Of a stretch of 64,000 nucleotides of DNA, positions 27,130 through 35,588 are shown in pieces. This stretch comes from Arcicella aurantiaca (GTDB lineage: Bacteria; Bacteroidota; Bacteroidia; Cytophagales; Spirosomataceae): positions 1 through 64,000 of the forward strand of contig NZ_QGGO01000024.1 of NCBI RefSeq assembly GCF_003148625.1, given 5' to 3'. The position numbers and the translations under genes were made by a program. Every line of letters begins with the position of its first letter. Positions within the stretch are counted from its first letter, which is position 1. A model generated the notes under the pieces. The model did no database searches and was not told the origin of the DNA. It was given only the letters and a program-made list of their open reading frames with translations.

Positions 27130-28491
27130 ATGTTGTATAGGATAAAAAGAATTACAACCAAAATAGGTATAGATGGACCAATTGGGTATACTGTTTTGAC
27201 AAGAATAATTCAAGCAGGTGGCAGCTTTTTTTCTTTATATCTTATTGCTTTATATTTAACAAAAGAAGAGCAAGGTTTTTATTATACATTCAGTAGTATT
27301 TTAGCCTTGCAAGTCTTTTTTGAACTAGGCTTTAACAATGTAATAACTCAGTTTGCAGCGCATGAAATGGTCCACATTTCTACATTTGATATTTCAGTAG
27401 ATCGATTAGAATCAAAAGCCCAATCAAGATTGGCAAGTTTATTATATTTCTGTTTTGCTATATTTTTAAAGATTAGTCTTGTACTTTTTTTTGCTCTCCT
27501 TTTTATAGGATATTTTTTCTTTAATAAATTTGGAGTTGTTAATGCCGTAAATTGGCAGTTACCATGGCTGATTTTAGTTATTAACACCTCTTTATCATTC
27601 ATTATATCACCTCTTTTTTCTTTTTTGGAAGGTATTGGAAGAATAAAACAAACTGCTAAATTAAGATTATTGCAGCAAATAATTAACTTAATAATATTGT
27701 GGACAATGTTGATTAATGGCGGAAAGCTTTATTCTGCCCCAATTTCAGGATTATGTTCATTATTAGTTGTAGTATTTGTATTTATTTTTTCAGATTTTAG
27801 AACTGTACTTCTTAAAATATGGAAGCTTTTAGGTCAATGGAAAATTAATTACAGAATAGAAATTTTTCCATATCAATGGAAAATTTCTATTAGTTGGATT
27901 AGTGGCTATTTTATTTTTCAATTATTCAATCCTGTACTTTTTGCAACTGATGGACCAATGATTGCAGGTCAAATGGGTATAGTTTTAGCTCTTTTAAATG
28001 GTATCAATTCTTTGTCTTTGAGTTGGATGAGTACAAAAGTTTCTCAGTATTCAAATTTAGTAGCATTAAAAGAATATAAAAAATTAGATTCTGTTTTTAA
28101 TACAACATTAAGACAGGTTTCAATAATTAATGGCTCACTATTAGTGTTAATGTTTTTAACAATTTATTTTATTAAGTATTACAAAATTACGGTCACAGGA
28201 AATGTTCTTGGAGAAAGGTTTTTGGACTATGGTCCATTAGTTTTAATGATGGGTGCCCTTTTTTTGAATCAATTTGTTTCTTCATGGGCTATTTATTTAC
28301 GATGTCACAATAAGGAACCCTATCTTGTTTTTTCTATTGTAACTGGTATTTTGTGTCTGACTTCAACTATTGTTTTTGGAAATTTTTTTGGAGTAATCGG
28401 TATTACACTAGGTTATTTTATTATAACTCTGCTTTCATTAGTTTGGGCAAATTTTATTTTTATTAATTGTAAAAACAAATGGCACTTATAG
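27130..28491 (+). CDS. Wzx-like O-antigen/polysaccharide flippase
   Basis: A strongly hydrophobic 453-residue protein with about 12 predicted transmembrane helices in the layout of the MATE/MOP polysaccharide transporters. The opening 'IGYTVLTRIIQAGGSFFSLYLIALYLTKEEQGFYYTF' region resembles Wzx proteins. It would move undecaprenyl-linked repeat units across the inner membrane. It starts six bases after rfbH. From here to ~33300 the DNA is visibly more AT-rich than the flanking chromosome, as is usual for wzx/wzy/GT regions. Confidence 0.82.
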   Translation: MLYRIKRITTKIGIDGPIGYTVLTRIIQAGGSFFSLYLIALYLTKEEQGFYYTFSSILALQVFFELGFNNVITQFAAHEMVHISTFDISVDRLESKAQSRLASLLYFCFAIFLKISLVLFFALLFIGYFFFNKFGVVNAVNWQLPWLILVINTSLSFIISPLFSFLEGIGRIKQTAKLRLLQQIINLIILWTMLINGGKLYSAPISGLCSLLVVVFVFIFSDFRTVLLKIWKLLGQWKINYRIEIFPYQWKISISWISGYFIFQLFNPVLFATDGPMIAGQMGIVLALLNGINSLSLSWMSTKVSQYSNLVALKEYKKLDSVFNTTLRQVSIINGSLLVLMFLTIYFIKYYKITVTGNVLGERFLDYGPLVLMMGALFLNQFVSSWAIYLRCHNKEPYLVFSIVTGILCLTSTIVFGNFFGVIGITLGYFIITLLSLVWANFIFINCKNKWHL

Positions 28492-28510
28492 TATTTTAAA
28501 TTTTATTAAA

Positions 28511-29455
28511 TTGGAAAAATCAATTAAAAATAATTTACTTGCATTTTGTATACCAACATATAATCGTTCTGAAATTCTTGAGGAAGTACTAGAGGATTTG
28601 ATTTCAAAAATTAAAGATTATAGTTTTTTTATTTTGATTAGCGATAATTTTTCTACAGATGATACTAAAGTAATCGTTAATAAATATATGTTGAAATATG
28701 AATATATAATTTATAATCAGCAAAAAGAAAATTTAGGAGCTGATAAAAATATACAATCAACTCTAAAATTATTTAAGGCTAACTACTATTGGCTTATTGG
28801 CGATTCTGCTTGTTTAAAAAATAAATCTTTACTTCCTATTTTAAATTTTCTTACTGTTGAAAATCCGGATGCTTATATTATAAATGTTTCTTCAAGAGTA
28901 AAGAATTTGCCAAGCCAATTATTTGTCGAAAGAGAAGATTTGTTATTGAAGTTGGGATGGCATATGACACAATTACCTGCTTTAATAGTTTCTGAACGAA
29001 TTGTTAATAACAATTATTTTAAACGATATGAAAATAAATCTTTTTTTCAATTCGGGATTATTTTTGAGTATTTAGGGCTACAGGAGTTTATAAAGGTTTA
29101 TTGGGATGATAATGATTACATCAATAAACCAAAAACAAAGAAAATCAATACTTGGTATCCCAATAAAGCATGGGAGTATTTCATGAAAAATTGGGCAGAT
29201 ACAGTTTTTTCCTTACCAAGTTCATATTCTTTAGAAACTAAAATTCAATGTATTAAAAATCATGATAAAATGACAGGGATTTTTTCAGTAAAATCTTTGT
29301 TTTATCAGAAATCAGCTAAGGCATATTCCTTTAAAGTTTTTACTAAATATAAAAAGTATATTAAATTTTCAAATAGCAATTTATTAATTTGTTTTTTAAT
29401 TTCAATTTTCCCTATTTCCGTTTTTCTTAAAAAAAATATTCATTCAAAACAATGA
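28511..29455 (+). CDS. Family 2 glycosyltransferase
   Basis: A GT-A fold enzyme of 314 residues: 'LAFCIPTYNRSEILEEVL' starts the nucleotide-binding domain and 'ILISDNFSTDDT' follows; the metal site is probably the 'WLIGDSA' segment (Asp without a full DxD). The start is TTG at 28511, since the first in-frame ATG is about 70 codons further in and would remove the nucleotide-binding motif. A C-terminal hydrophobic helix (~290-308) suggests membrane attachment. Paralogous to the next gene, with which it overlaps (ATGA). Confidence 0.82.
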   Translation: MEKSIKNNLLAFCIPTYNRSEILEEVLEDLISKIKDYSFFILISDNFSTDDTKVIVNKYMLKYEYIIYNQQKENLGADKNIQSTLKLFKANYYWLIGDSACLKNKSLLPILNFLTVENPDAYIINVSSRVKNLPSQLFVEREDLLLKLGWHMTQLPALIVSERIVNNNYFKRYENKSFFQFGIIFEYLGLQEFIKVYWDDNDYINKPKTKKINTWYPNKAWEYFMKNWADTVFSLPSSYSLETKIQCIKNHDKMTGIFSVKSLFYQKSAKAYSFKVFTKYKKYIKFSNSNLLICFLISIFPISVFLKKNIHSKQ

Positions 29456-30396
29456 AAAGAATATTAACATTAGCTATCCCCACTTATAACAGGGGTAATA
29501 TTTTGGATAAAAGTTTAGAATCGATTGTGTCCGATTTACATTTTGATGAACGTATTGAAATTATTATTTCAGACAATTGTTCTACAGACAATACTTCTAT
29601 TATTGCTGATAAATACATTAAAAAATATTCAAATATTGTTTATGTTAGAAATGAAAAAAATATTGGAGCAGAAATGAATATCTGTAATGCTTTATTGGCA
29701 GGAACTGGAGTGTATTTAAAACTTTGTAATGATACTATTAAGTTTCAAAAAGATGCTTTAGGATTTATGCTCAATACGATTGAGAAAAACATTGAATTTA
29801 AAAAGCCTATATTTTTTTATCAAAACTATTCAAATTATAATGACTTAGATTGTGTATGCTTAAATTTTAATGATTTTTTAAAAACCGTAACCTTTACATG
29901 TACTTGGATTGGCAATTTTGGGATTTGGAGAAGTGATTTGGATGAAATCTCACCTCTTCACAGGAATTTTCATACTCTTTTAATGCAGGTTGATTGGACT
30001 TTTAGTTTAGCGTCTGCAAAAGGCAAGGCAATTGTTTATTTCAGAAATTATTACGATGTTTTCTCTGCAAGTGATAAAGGAGGTTACAATGTATTTGAAG
30101 TTTTTATTTCTAATTATTTAAGCTTTACTAGAAAATATTATCATTTAAAATTTATTGATTTACTTGCTTTTGAAATTGATAAATATAGGCTTTTTAGATA
30201 TTTTATTTGTATCAGAGTTGTTTGGCTGGCAATTGGTTATAAAGGGATAACTCCTTTTAATAATAAAAACTCATGGTCAATAATCTTTAGAGAATATGCT
30301 TACTACCCCTATTTTTATGTAGGGTTGATAGTAGGTTTTGTATTTTTCTATTTTATAGAAATTAAAAAAGGATTATCAGATTTTTTTTGCAAATAA
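29452..30396 (+). CDS. Family 2 glycosyltransferase (paralogue of the preceding gene)
   Basis: A 314-residue GT-A enzyme with 'LTLAIPTYNRGNILDKSLES' and 'IIISDNCSTDNT', sharing layout and many residues with the protein encoded at 28511-29455; the pair probably arose by duplication. A C-terminal hydrophobic segment (~290-307) follows the catalytic domain. The sugar and linkage formed cannot be read from sequence. Starts inside the stop of its neighbour. Confidence 0.82.
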   Translation: MKRILTLAIPTYNRGNILDKSLESIVSDLHFDERIEIIISDNCSTDNTSIIADKYIKKYSNIVYVRNEKNIGAEMNICNALLAGTGVYLKLCNDTIKFQKDALGFMLNTIEKNIEFKKPIFFYQNYSNYNDLDCVCLNFNDFLKTVTFTCTWIGNFGIWRSDLDEISPLHRNFHTLLMQVDWTFSLASAKGKAIVYFRNYYDVFSASDKGGYNVFEVFISNYLSFTRKYYHLKFIDLLAFEIDKYRLFRYFICIRVVWLAIGYKGITPFNNKNSWSIIFREYAYYPYFYVGLIVGFVFFYFIEIKKGLSDFFCK

Positions 30397-30426
30397 ATTT
30401 TGCAAGACTATTTCAAGTAATAATTT

Positions 30427-31449
30427 ATGATTTTAAGACAAAATCTTACATCAATATTAACTTCTTTAGTTGCTACAATTATCGCATTAAATTTAATGCC
30501 TTTTTCTAGAGATTGGGGTAATTATCAAGAAATATTTGATATTGCTTCTAATGCTAATTCTTTTTTTGACTCAATTGCTGGTCCGGAAATAATTTATACA
30601 AGTTTTGCATATTTAACGCAAAATATATTAATTACTTCATTTCTTATAGGAATTATCGCATTGAAAATTAAGATTTCTTTCCTTGTTAAGGATAGTTCAG
30701 TTGCCTTTATTGCAGTATCATATTATTTTGCTAGATTTTTTTTAGTTCACGATGTTACACAAGTGAGAATATCATTTGGTATTGCAATGGTTTTAGTTGC
30801 ATATAAAAATTTGATTAAGAAAAAGTATTGGTATAGTTTTCTATTCATGATACTTTCTATTATGTCACATACCAGTACTTTAATTTATATACCAGTGATA
30901 TTGATTGCAGCCTTAGTAAAAGATCCGTATAAATTTTTACAAACTTCTTTTAACTATTCATTTTTTGCAGTAGGAGCAATCCTGCTATTGTCAACGTTTT
31001 TATTAAACAAAATATCAATAGTTGACATGTTCTCAACTTTTCCTGATGTTAGATTATATAATTATTTTATTGAAGAATCTGATTTTGAAGCTCCCAAAAT
31101 TTATACAGATATTTTCTTTTTACTTAAAATATTTGCTTTGGGTTTATTGGTGTATCATAAACCAACAATAAAACAAATGAAGTTTCAAGAAGACTACTTA
31201 AGATTTGGAATTGTTTTTTTATTTAGCTTATTTTTTTATGCTGCTTTTCACGATATATACCCTATTGCTTCTAGATTAGCTGATATTGCAGCACCATTTG
31301 AATGTATCATAATGGCGATTTTTATAATTAGATTGTCGAGACCAAATAATATCATTTTTACCCCAATAACCAGTTTTATGCTCAAAGCAATACTTACAAT
31401 TATAATACTAACTCGCTTGATAGTAGCACAATTATATCTTTTAGAATGA
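30427..31449 (+). CDS. EpsG/Wzy-like polysaccharide polymerase
   Basis: A multi-spanning protein (340 residues, roughly 9-10 helices). 'SRDWGNYQEIFD' near residue 30 and 'HDVTQVRISFGIAMVLVAYKNL' followed by 'SIMSHTSTLIYIP' are the conserved loop and helix features of the EpsG family. These proteins polymerise lipid-linked repeat units in the periplasm. The position between glycosyltransferases and downstream of the flippase supports the Wzy role. The stop overlaps the next start (ATGA). Confidence 0.8.
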   Translation: MILRQNLTSILTSLVATIIALNLMPFSRDWGNYQEIFDIASNANSFFDSIAGPEIIYTSFAYLTQNILITSFLIGIIALKIKISFLVKDSSVAFIAVSYYFARFFLVHDVTQVRISFGIAMVLVAYKNLIKKKYWYSFLFMILSIMSHTSTLIYIPVILIAALVKDPYKFLQTSFNYSFFAVGAILLLSTFLLNKISIVDMFSTFPDVRLYNYFIEESDFEAPKIYTDIFFLLKIFALGLLVYHKPTIKQMKFQEDYLRFGIVFLFSLFFYAAFHDIYPIASRLADIAAPFECIIMAIFIIRLSRPNNIIFTPITSFMLKAILTIIILTRLIVAQLYLLE

Positions 31450-32360
31450 CAAATAAAATATTTTCTATAATAGTAACATTTAATCCAGATTTACTTCAAT
31501 TTGCAGATGTTCTAGAGTTTCATTTGAATACAAATGTTGATTCTTTGGTAATAGTTGATAATGATTCAAATAACAGTTTAGAAATTCATGATTTAATTCA
31601 GAAATTGACAAAGAAAAAATCGATCATTTTTGTTAATTTAACTAAAAATGAAGGTATAGCTTATGCTCAAAATGAAGGAATAAAAAAAGCTTTTGAATCC
31701 AATTGTACACATATTGTTTTGTTTGATCAAGATAGTAAAATACCTCATGATTTTGTTGAAAATTTACTAGAACAAGAGAATGAATTGAATATTTTGGGAT
31801 ATAAAGTAGGAGCTATTGGTCCCGTTTATATTGATCCTAGAACAAAAAACTTCTACCCTTTAATAAGAATAAAAGGTATTTTTATTAAAAAAGTTTGGCC
31901 TGAAAGAGAGAGTGAAAAAAATATTAAAGCTAGTTTTATAATTGCTTCGGGGTCTTTAATTAAAACTTCAACTATAAAGGAAGTAGGATTAATGGATGAT
32001 AGTTTATTTATAGATTGTGTTGATATTGAATGGTGTTTTAGGGCTGCTAGTAAAGGTTATCTTTTGTTTGCCTCCAAGAGTACTGAAATATCACACGCTA
32101 TAGGAGATAAACGAGTGAGGTCTCTTGGCAGAGAAATATCTATTCATTCTCCTTTAAGAAGATATTACATGATTAGAAATAATCTGATTCTTTCCAAAAT
32201 TCAATGGGTGCCATTAGGATATAGGGCCAGAATAGTTTTTGGATTAGTATTAAATGTGTCAATACATTTATTTGATGTTTCTTTTAAGAAAGAATATGTT
32301 AAATTTACATTTAAGGGGATTTTAGATGGAATATTAAATAAAAAAGGAGCTTACAGATAA
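31446..32360 (+). CDS. Rhamnosyltransferase-like GT2 glycosyltransferase
   Basis: A 304-residue GT-A enzyme of the rhamnosyltransferase-like group: 'FSIIVTFNPDLLQFADVLEFH', 'LVIVDNDSNNS', the Asn-rich 'NEGIAYAQNEGIKKAF' and the metal motif 'VLFDQDSKIP' (DQDS), with a later 'FIDCVDIEWCFRAASKGY'. The group name reflects best-studied members; the actual donor is unknown. Encoded back-to-back with a paralogue starting at the next base. Confidence 0.82.
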   Translation: MTNKIFSIIVTFNPDLLQFADVLEFHLNTNVDSLVIVDNDSNNSLEIHDLIQKLTKKKSIIFVNLTKNEGIAYAQNEGIKKAFESNCTHIVLFDQDSKIPHDFVENLLEQENELNILGYKVGAIGPVYIDPRTKNFYPLIRIKGIFIKKVWPERESEKNIKASFIIASGSLIKTSTIKEVGLMDDSLFIDCVDIEWCFRAASKGYLLFASKSTEISHAIGDKRVRSLGREISIHSPLRRYYMIRNNLILSKIQWVPLGYRARIVFGLVLNVSIHLFDVSFKKEYVKFTFKGILDGILNKKGAYR

Positions 32361-33290
32361 ATGGAACAACTTTTAAGTACAACTGATAATTTTGGGAATG
32401 AAAAAAATTTTTATGCTGGGATTATATTGTTTAATCCCGAAAACGAATTATTTGTAAGGTCAATTGAAATATTATTATCTTGTGAAATTAAAGTTATAGT
32501 ATTTGATAATTCAACGAAACTAGAATGTCTAAATTATAATAAACAATTATTATTTGATAGATTTGGAGACAATGTATTTGTTTTAAAATCAGCTAAAGGA
32601 AATGTAGGCTTAGGCTATCCTTTTAATCAGATGGTAAAAATAGCAGTTAGAGAAGGAGATTGTAAAGGAATATATTTTTTTGATCAGGATAGTGAAGTTA
32701 ATTTAGAGGCTGTAAGAAATCTTGAGAAATCGTTTAACAAGTTATTTTTAAAAGAACCATTTGGGATTATTGCTGCAACAGCAATGAGACAAAATGGTAT
32801 GCCATATAGAATTCGAAAGCGACACGGAGTTTCTAATTATTCTAACCTTTTAAAAGTTCATCAAGTACCAAGTAGTTTTTCTTTAATACCTATAACCACT
32901 TTTGAAAAAGTTGGTTTTTTTTACGAAGACTTTTTTATTGATCATATTGATATGGACTTTTCTATGAGGTGTTGGGAAAATAATTTGGCAATTTATGTAG
33001 ATAAAAATGCAAAGTTTATTCATAATGTCGGAGTTGGCGACGTGATTTTTTTAAAAAAAAGATTATTCCCAATATCAGATACATACAGACATTATTATCA
33101 AATCAGAAATTTAATATTATCACTTAAGAGAAACAATAAAAAGGGTTGGTTTTTTTTAAAAGAGATATTAATTAGAATTGTAGTTGTTTTTGCTATTTCT
33201 ATTTATACCGGTAATTTTTTTGAAAGACTTAGATACCTGATTAAAGGAATGAGAGATGGTTTTAAAGGTGTGTCAGGTAAATTAACATAA
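32361..33290 (+). CDS. Rhamnosyltransferase-like GT2 glycosyltransferase
   Basis: A 309-residue GT-A enzyme with 'FYAGIILFNPENELFVRSIEIL', the metal motif 'YFFDQDSEVN' and 'FFIDHIDMDFSMRCWENNL'. It is paralogous to the preceding gene. The C-terminus 'RYLIKGMRDGFKGVSGKLT' is the usual end of this group. The ATG follows the previous stop with no gap. An IS630-family element begins 45 bases downstream. Confidence 0.8.
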   Translation: MEQLLSTTDNFGNEKNFYAGIILFNPENELFVRSIEILLSCEIKVIVFDNSTKLECLNYNKQLLFDRFGDNVFVLKSAKGNVGLGYPFNQMVKIAVREGDCKGIYFFDQDSEVNLEAVRNLEKSFNKLFLKEPFGIIAATAMRQNGMPYRIRKRHGVSNYSNLLKVHQVPSSFSLIPITTFEKVGFFYEDFFIDHIDMDFSMRCWENNLAIYVDKNAKFIHNVGVGDVIFLKKRLFPISDTYRHYYQIRNLILSLKRNNKKGWFFLKEILIRIVVVFAISIYTGNFFERLRYLIKGMRDGFKGVSGKLT

Positions 33291-33337
33291 AAAAGAGTAT
33301 AGAGATGTCAATCTCATTTTTCAATTTCTAAAGCATA

Positions 33338-34445
33338 AGTAATTAAGCAGAATTAAATTTGATAATATTTTTAATAATAAGTTCGTTGAAATTGATGGTG
33401 TATAATGTGCCAAATTGTTTAAAGATTAGTACTATTGCCTTTTTTAGGGTTGCCCACGATTTATAATTCACTTTATTGAGCCATCTATATTTACATGATT
33501 TCCATAGTATTTCGATGGGGTTCAAATGAGGACTATAAGTAGGTAAGAAAAAAAAAGACATTTGGTTTTTCTCCCATTTATCAAACTCGTTTTTAACAAT
33601 TTTAGCATGATGTATAGGTCCATTATCCAGTACAATTACATAGGGTTTTTCATGGGGTTTTAGGGCAAAATCCTCCAAGGCATTTTTAATAAATTGTCCA
33701 TCAAGAGATTGCTCGCTATGATATACTGTTAATTTGCCTGATAAAGTCATAAGTCCAAAAACATTTAATCGTTTTTTATTATTTCGGGCAAAAATACGTT
33801 GAGTATCTCCCTTTTTTTGCCAAGCATAGGGAACGTATGGTTGCATAGTAAAGCCAGACTCATCAGCAAAATAAAGTTCAATATAGCCTAATAACCAAAG
33901 AGTTATGAGCATTTTCCAACGTTCGTATTTATCGACATAAGCGGTTTTATCTTGCCCTTTGTGGGTACAACGCCTAATACGTCGCCATGAATAATTATTT
34001 TTTTTAAAAAGCGTTTAACAGTATCCACGCCCATACCAACTCCTAATTCTTTGATTAACTCCGCTTGAATGGCTTTTACATTTTGGCTGTGAGCATCGAC
34101 TGATTTTGATAATAATTGGGTATGGGTTGGGTTAGTAACACTTAAAATAGGCTTACAGCCTTGCCCACTTTTACGGACAAAACCCATAATACCATTGGTT
34201 TCCCAAGTTTTTACCCAATTACCAACGGTATTAATATTAACTTCCAAATAATTGGCTATGTCTTTAAATTGCATGCCTGAATGGTTCAATAATAAACCCT
34301 GACACTTTATCCGAAACTCAGGTTTTGGATGATATTTAGACCCTTCTCGCAAGGTTTTAAGCTCGCTGTCAGTTAAGTTGATAAATTTTTGCTTTCGGCT
34401 CATGCCGTAAATTTATATAATATAATTTAATTCTGCTTAATTACT
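33338..34445 (-). mobile_element. IS630-family insertion sequence
   Basis: A complete element of about 1.1 kb. Perfect terminal inverted repeats of 22 bases lie at 33338-33359 and 34424-34445, each bordered by TA (33336-33337 and 34446-34447), the target duplication typical of IS630/Tc1 elements. Inside are two overlapping minus-strand reading frames of a DDE transposase. It lies between a GT2 gene and the remnant of another. Confidence 0.9.
33343..34403 (-). CDS. IS630 transposase, two frames joined by frameshift
   Basis: The first frame (34403 to 33903) holds the helix-turn-helix half ('SGMQFKDIANYLEVNINTVGNWVKTW'); the second (33912 to 33343) holds the DDE half with 'YFADESGF', 'IVLDNGPIHHA' and 'YSPHLNPIEILW'. 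Family homology crosses from the first to the second frame at a run of eight A (T8 at 33998-34005 on the plus strand), where a -1 slip gives the continuous 'KKNNYSWRRIRR' reading. This is a classic slippery site, so the protein is probably made by programmed frameshifting rather than being dead. The catalytic triad is present. Confidence 0.85.
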
Positions 34446-34493
34446 TAAGTAAGAAAAACAAATTAATTGATATTATAAAAATAATGTCAAATC

Positions 34494-34554
34494 GTAGGAA
34501 CGTATATCATACGCCCACGTTCTGACCATTTGGGGTTATGCTATACGCCCCTAC
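34494..34554. repeat. Imperfect inverted repeat between the two insertion sequences
   Basis: 'gtaggaacgtata' (34494-34506) and 'tatacgcccctac' (34542-34554) pair at 11 of 13 bases. The 'gtagg..cgtat...atacgcccctac' style resembles small palindromic repeats common in bacterial intergenic DNA. Confidence 0.5.
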
Positions 34555-34555
34555 A

Positions 34556-34675
34556 TTATTATCGAATACATTATTCCAAATACTTAAAAGAAAATATTTG
34601 AAATATATTTTACATGCATGGTGGTATGATGGACTATTTGGTAAAGTAGGTGCATCAAAATATTCAAAAAATTAA
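34556..34675 (+). pseudogene. 3' remnant of a GT2 glycosyltransferase gene
   Basis: A frame open into the stop at 34673-34675 encodes 'KRKYLKYILHAWWYDGLFG' and ends 'SKYSKN'. The 'Y-D-G-L-F-G-K-V-G' ending matches the C-terminal pattern of rhamnosyltransferase-like GT2 proteins, such as 'RDGFKGVSGKLT' of the gene ending at 33290. No start or catalytic part is left; the 5' portion was lost, presumably with the IS630 insertion or the repeat at 34494-34554. Confidence 0.5.
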
Positions 34676-34738
34676 CGTCCATTTAACATATTAATATTTT
34701 ATTATTTAGCTAAGAGTATGTTTTGGAATTTGTTAAAA

Positions 34739-34769
34739 TTGTAATAAAATGAGAATCGGTGTAACTTTG
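34739..34769 (+). promoter_or_regulatory. Promoter of the IS5-family transposase
   Basis: TAACTTTG (34762-34769) fits TAnnTTTG, with TTG at 34739-34741 twenty bases upstream, 21 bases before the transposase ATG. Confidence 0.55.
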
Positions 34770-34790
34770 GTTTAATCAGAACTAAAGTAA

Positions 34791-35567
34791 ATGAAAAAGA
34801 AATTTCAAGAATTCATCGATTCTCATCGGACAGTCGCACTGTGGCAAGTTATTGAGAAAATACTTAACGACCAAAGAAAGCGAAAGCATAGTTTAAGGAC
34901 AATTATAAATGCCATATTTTCCATAAATAACACAGGTACTCAATGGAGAAATTTGGACAGCAAATATCCCCCATGGGAAACTGTTTTTTTATCATTTCAC
35001 TGAATTAAAAGCACGTGGTATTTGGAACGAAATCCTTGATTCTTAGTAATTATGGAACGAAAAAGAAATGGAAAAGAAAGCACTCCAAGCTTATTAGCTA
35101 TTGATAGTCAGTCTGTTAAAATAGTCCAGTTCATCAATCAAGAAACAGGCATTGATGGGGATAAAAACGTAAATGGACGAAAACGAACAATACTTGTTGA
35201 TACTTTAGGATTACCCTTTTCAATTAAGGTTACTGCTGCAAATATTTCAGACAATCAGGCAGGTATATTAGCTGTAGATCTGCTAAAAGGAAAAGTGTCA
35301 AGATTACAAAAAATAATAGCAGACATGGGCTATAAAAACACATTCCAAGAATATATTGAAGTAAACTATAAGTGGGAGGTTGAAATTGCACAAAAACCAG
35401 AATCAACGAAAGGATTTATTCCACAAAAAAAACGTTGGCAGGTAGAAAGAAGCTTTGGTTGGCTAAATTTTAGGCGAAGGTTGTTTCGTGACGTGGAAAA
35501 AACGATAGCTTCGGCTGAGGCTATGTTACAAATCGCATTTATCTCATTTATTATTAATAAGTTATAA
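34791..35567 (+). pseudogene. IS5-family (IS427-like) transposase, frame-disrupted
   Basis: The N-terminal half (34791-35003) is the DUF4096-type segment ending 'NTGTQWRNLDSKYPPWETVF'; the C-terminal half (35052-35567) has the DDE core 'LLAIDSQSVK', 'IIADMGYKN' and 'KKRWQVERSFGWLNFRRRLFRD'. Between them homology continues in another frame ('YHFTELKARGIWNEILDS'), so two shifts are needed: one at the T7 run 34984-34990 and a reverse one at 35041-35045 next to a TAG stop. Related elements need only a single programmed shift, so this copy looks inactivated, though double recoding cannot be excluded. Confidence 0.75.
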
Positions 35568-35588
35568 TTCCAAAACATACTCTAAAAA

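Larger units (their letters stand above)
34714..35582 (+). mobile_element. IS5-family insertion sequence (IS427-like)
   Basis: An 869-bp element bounded by 17-base perfect inverted repeats (34714-34730 and 35566-35582). TAA target duplications at 34711-34713 and 35583-35585 fit the TNA target of IS5 relatives. It carries the two halves of an IS427-like transposase. It inserted three bases before the ATG of the glycosyltransferase gene at 35589. Confidence 0.9.
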
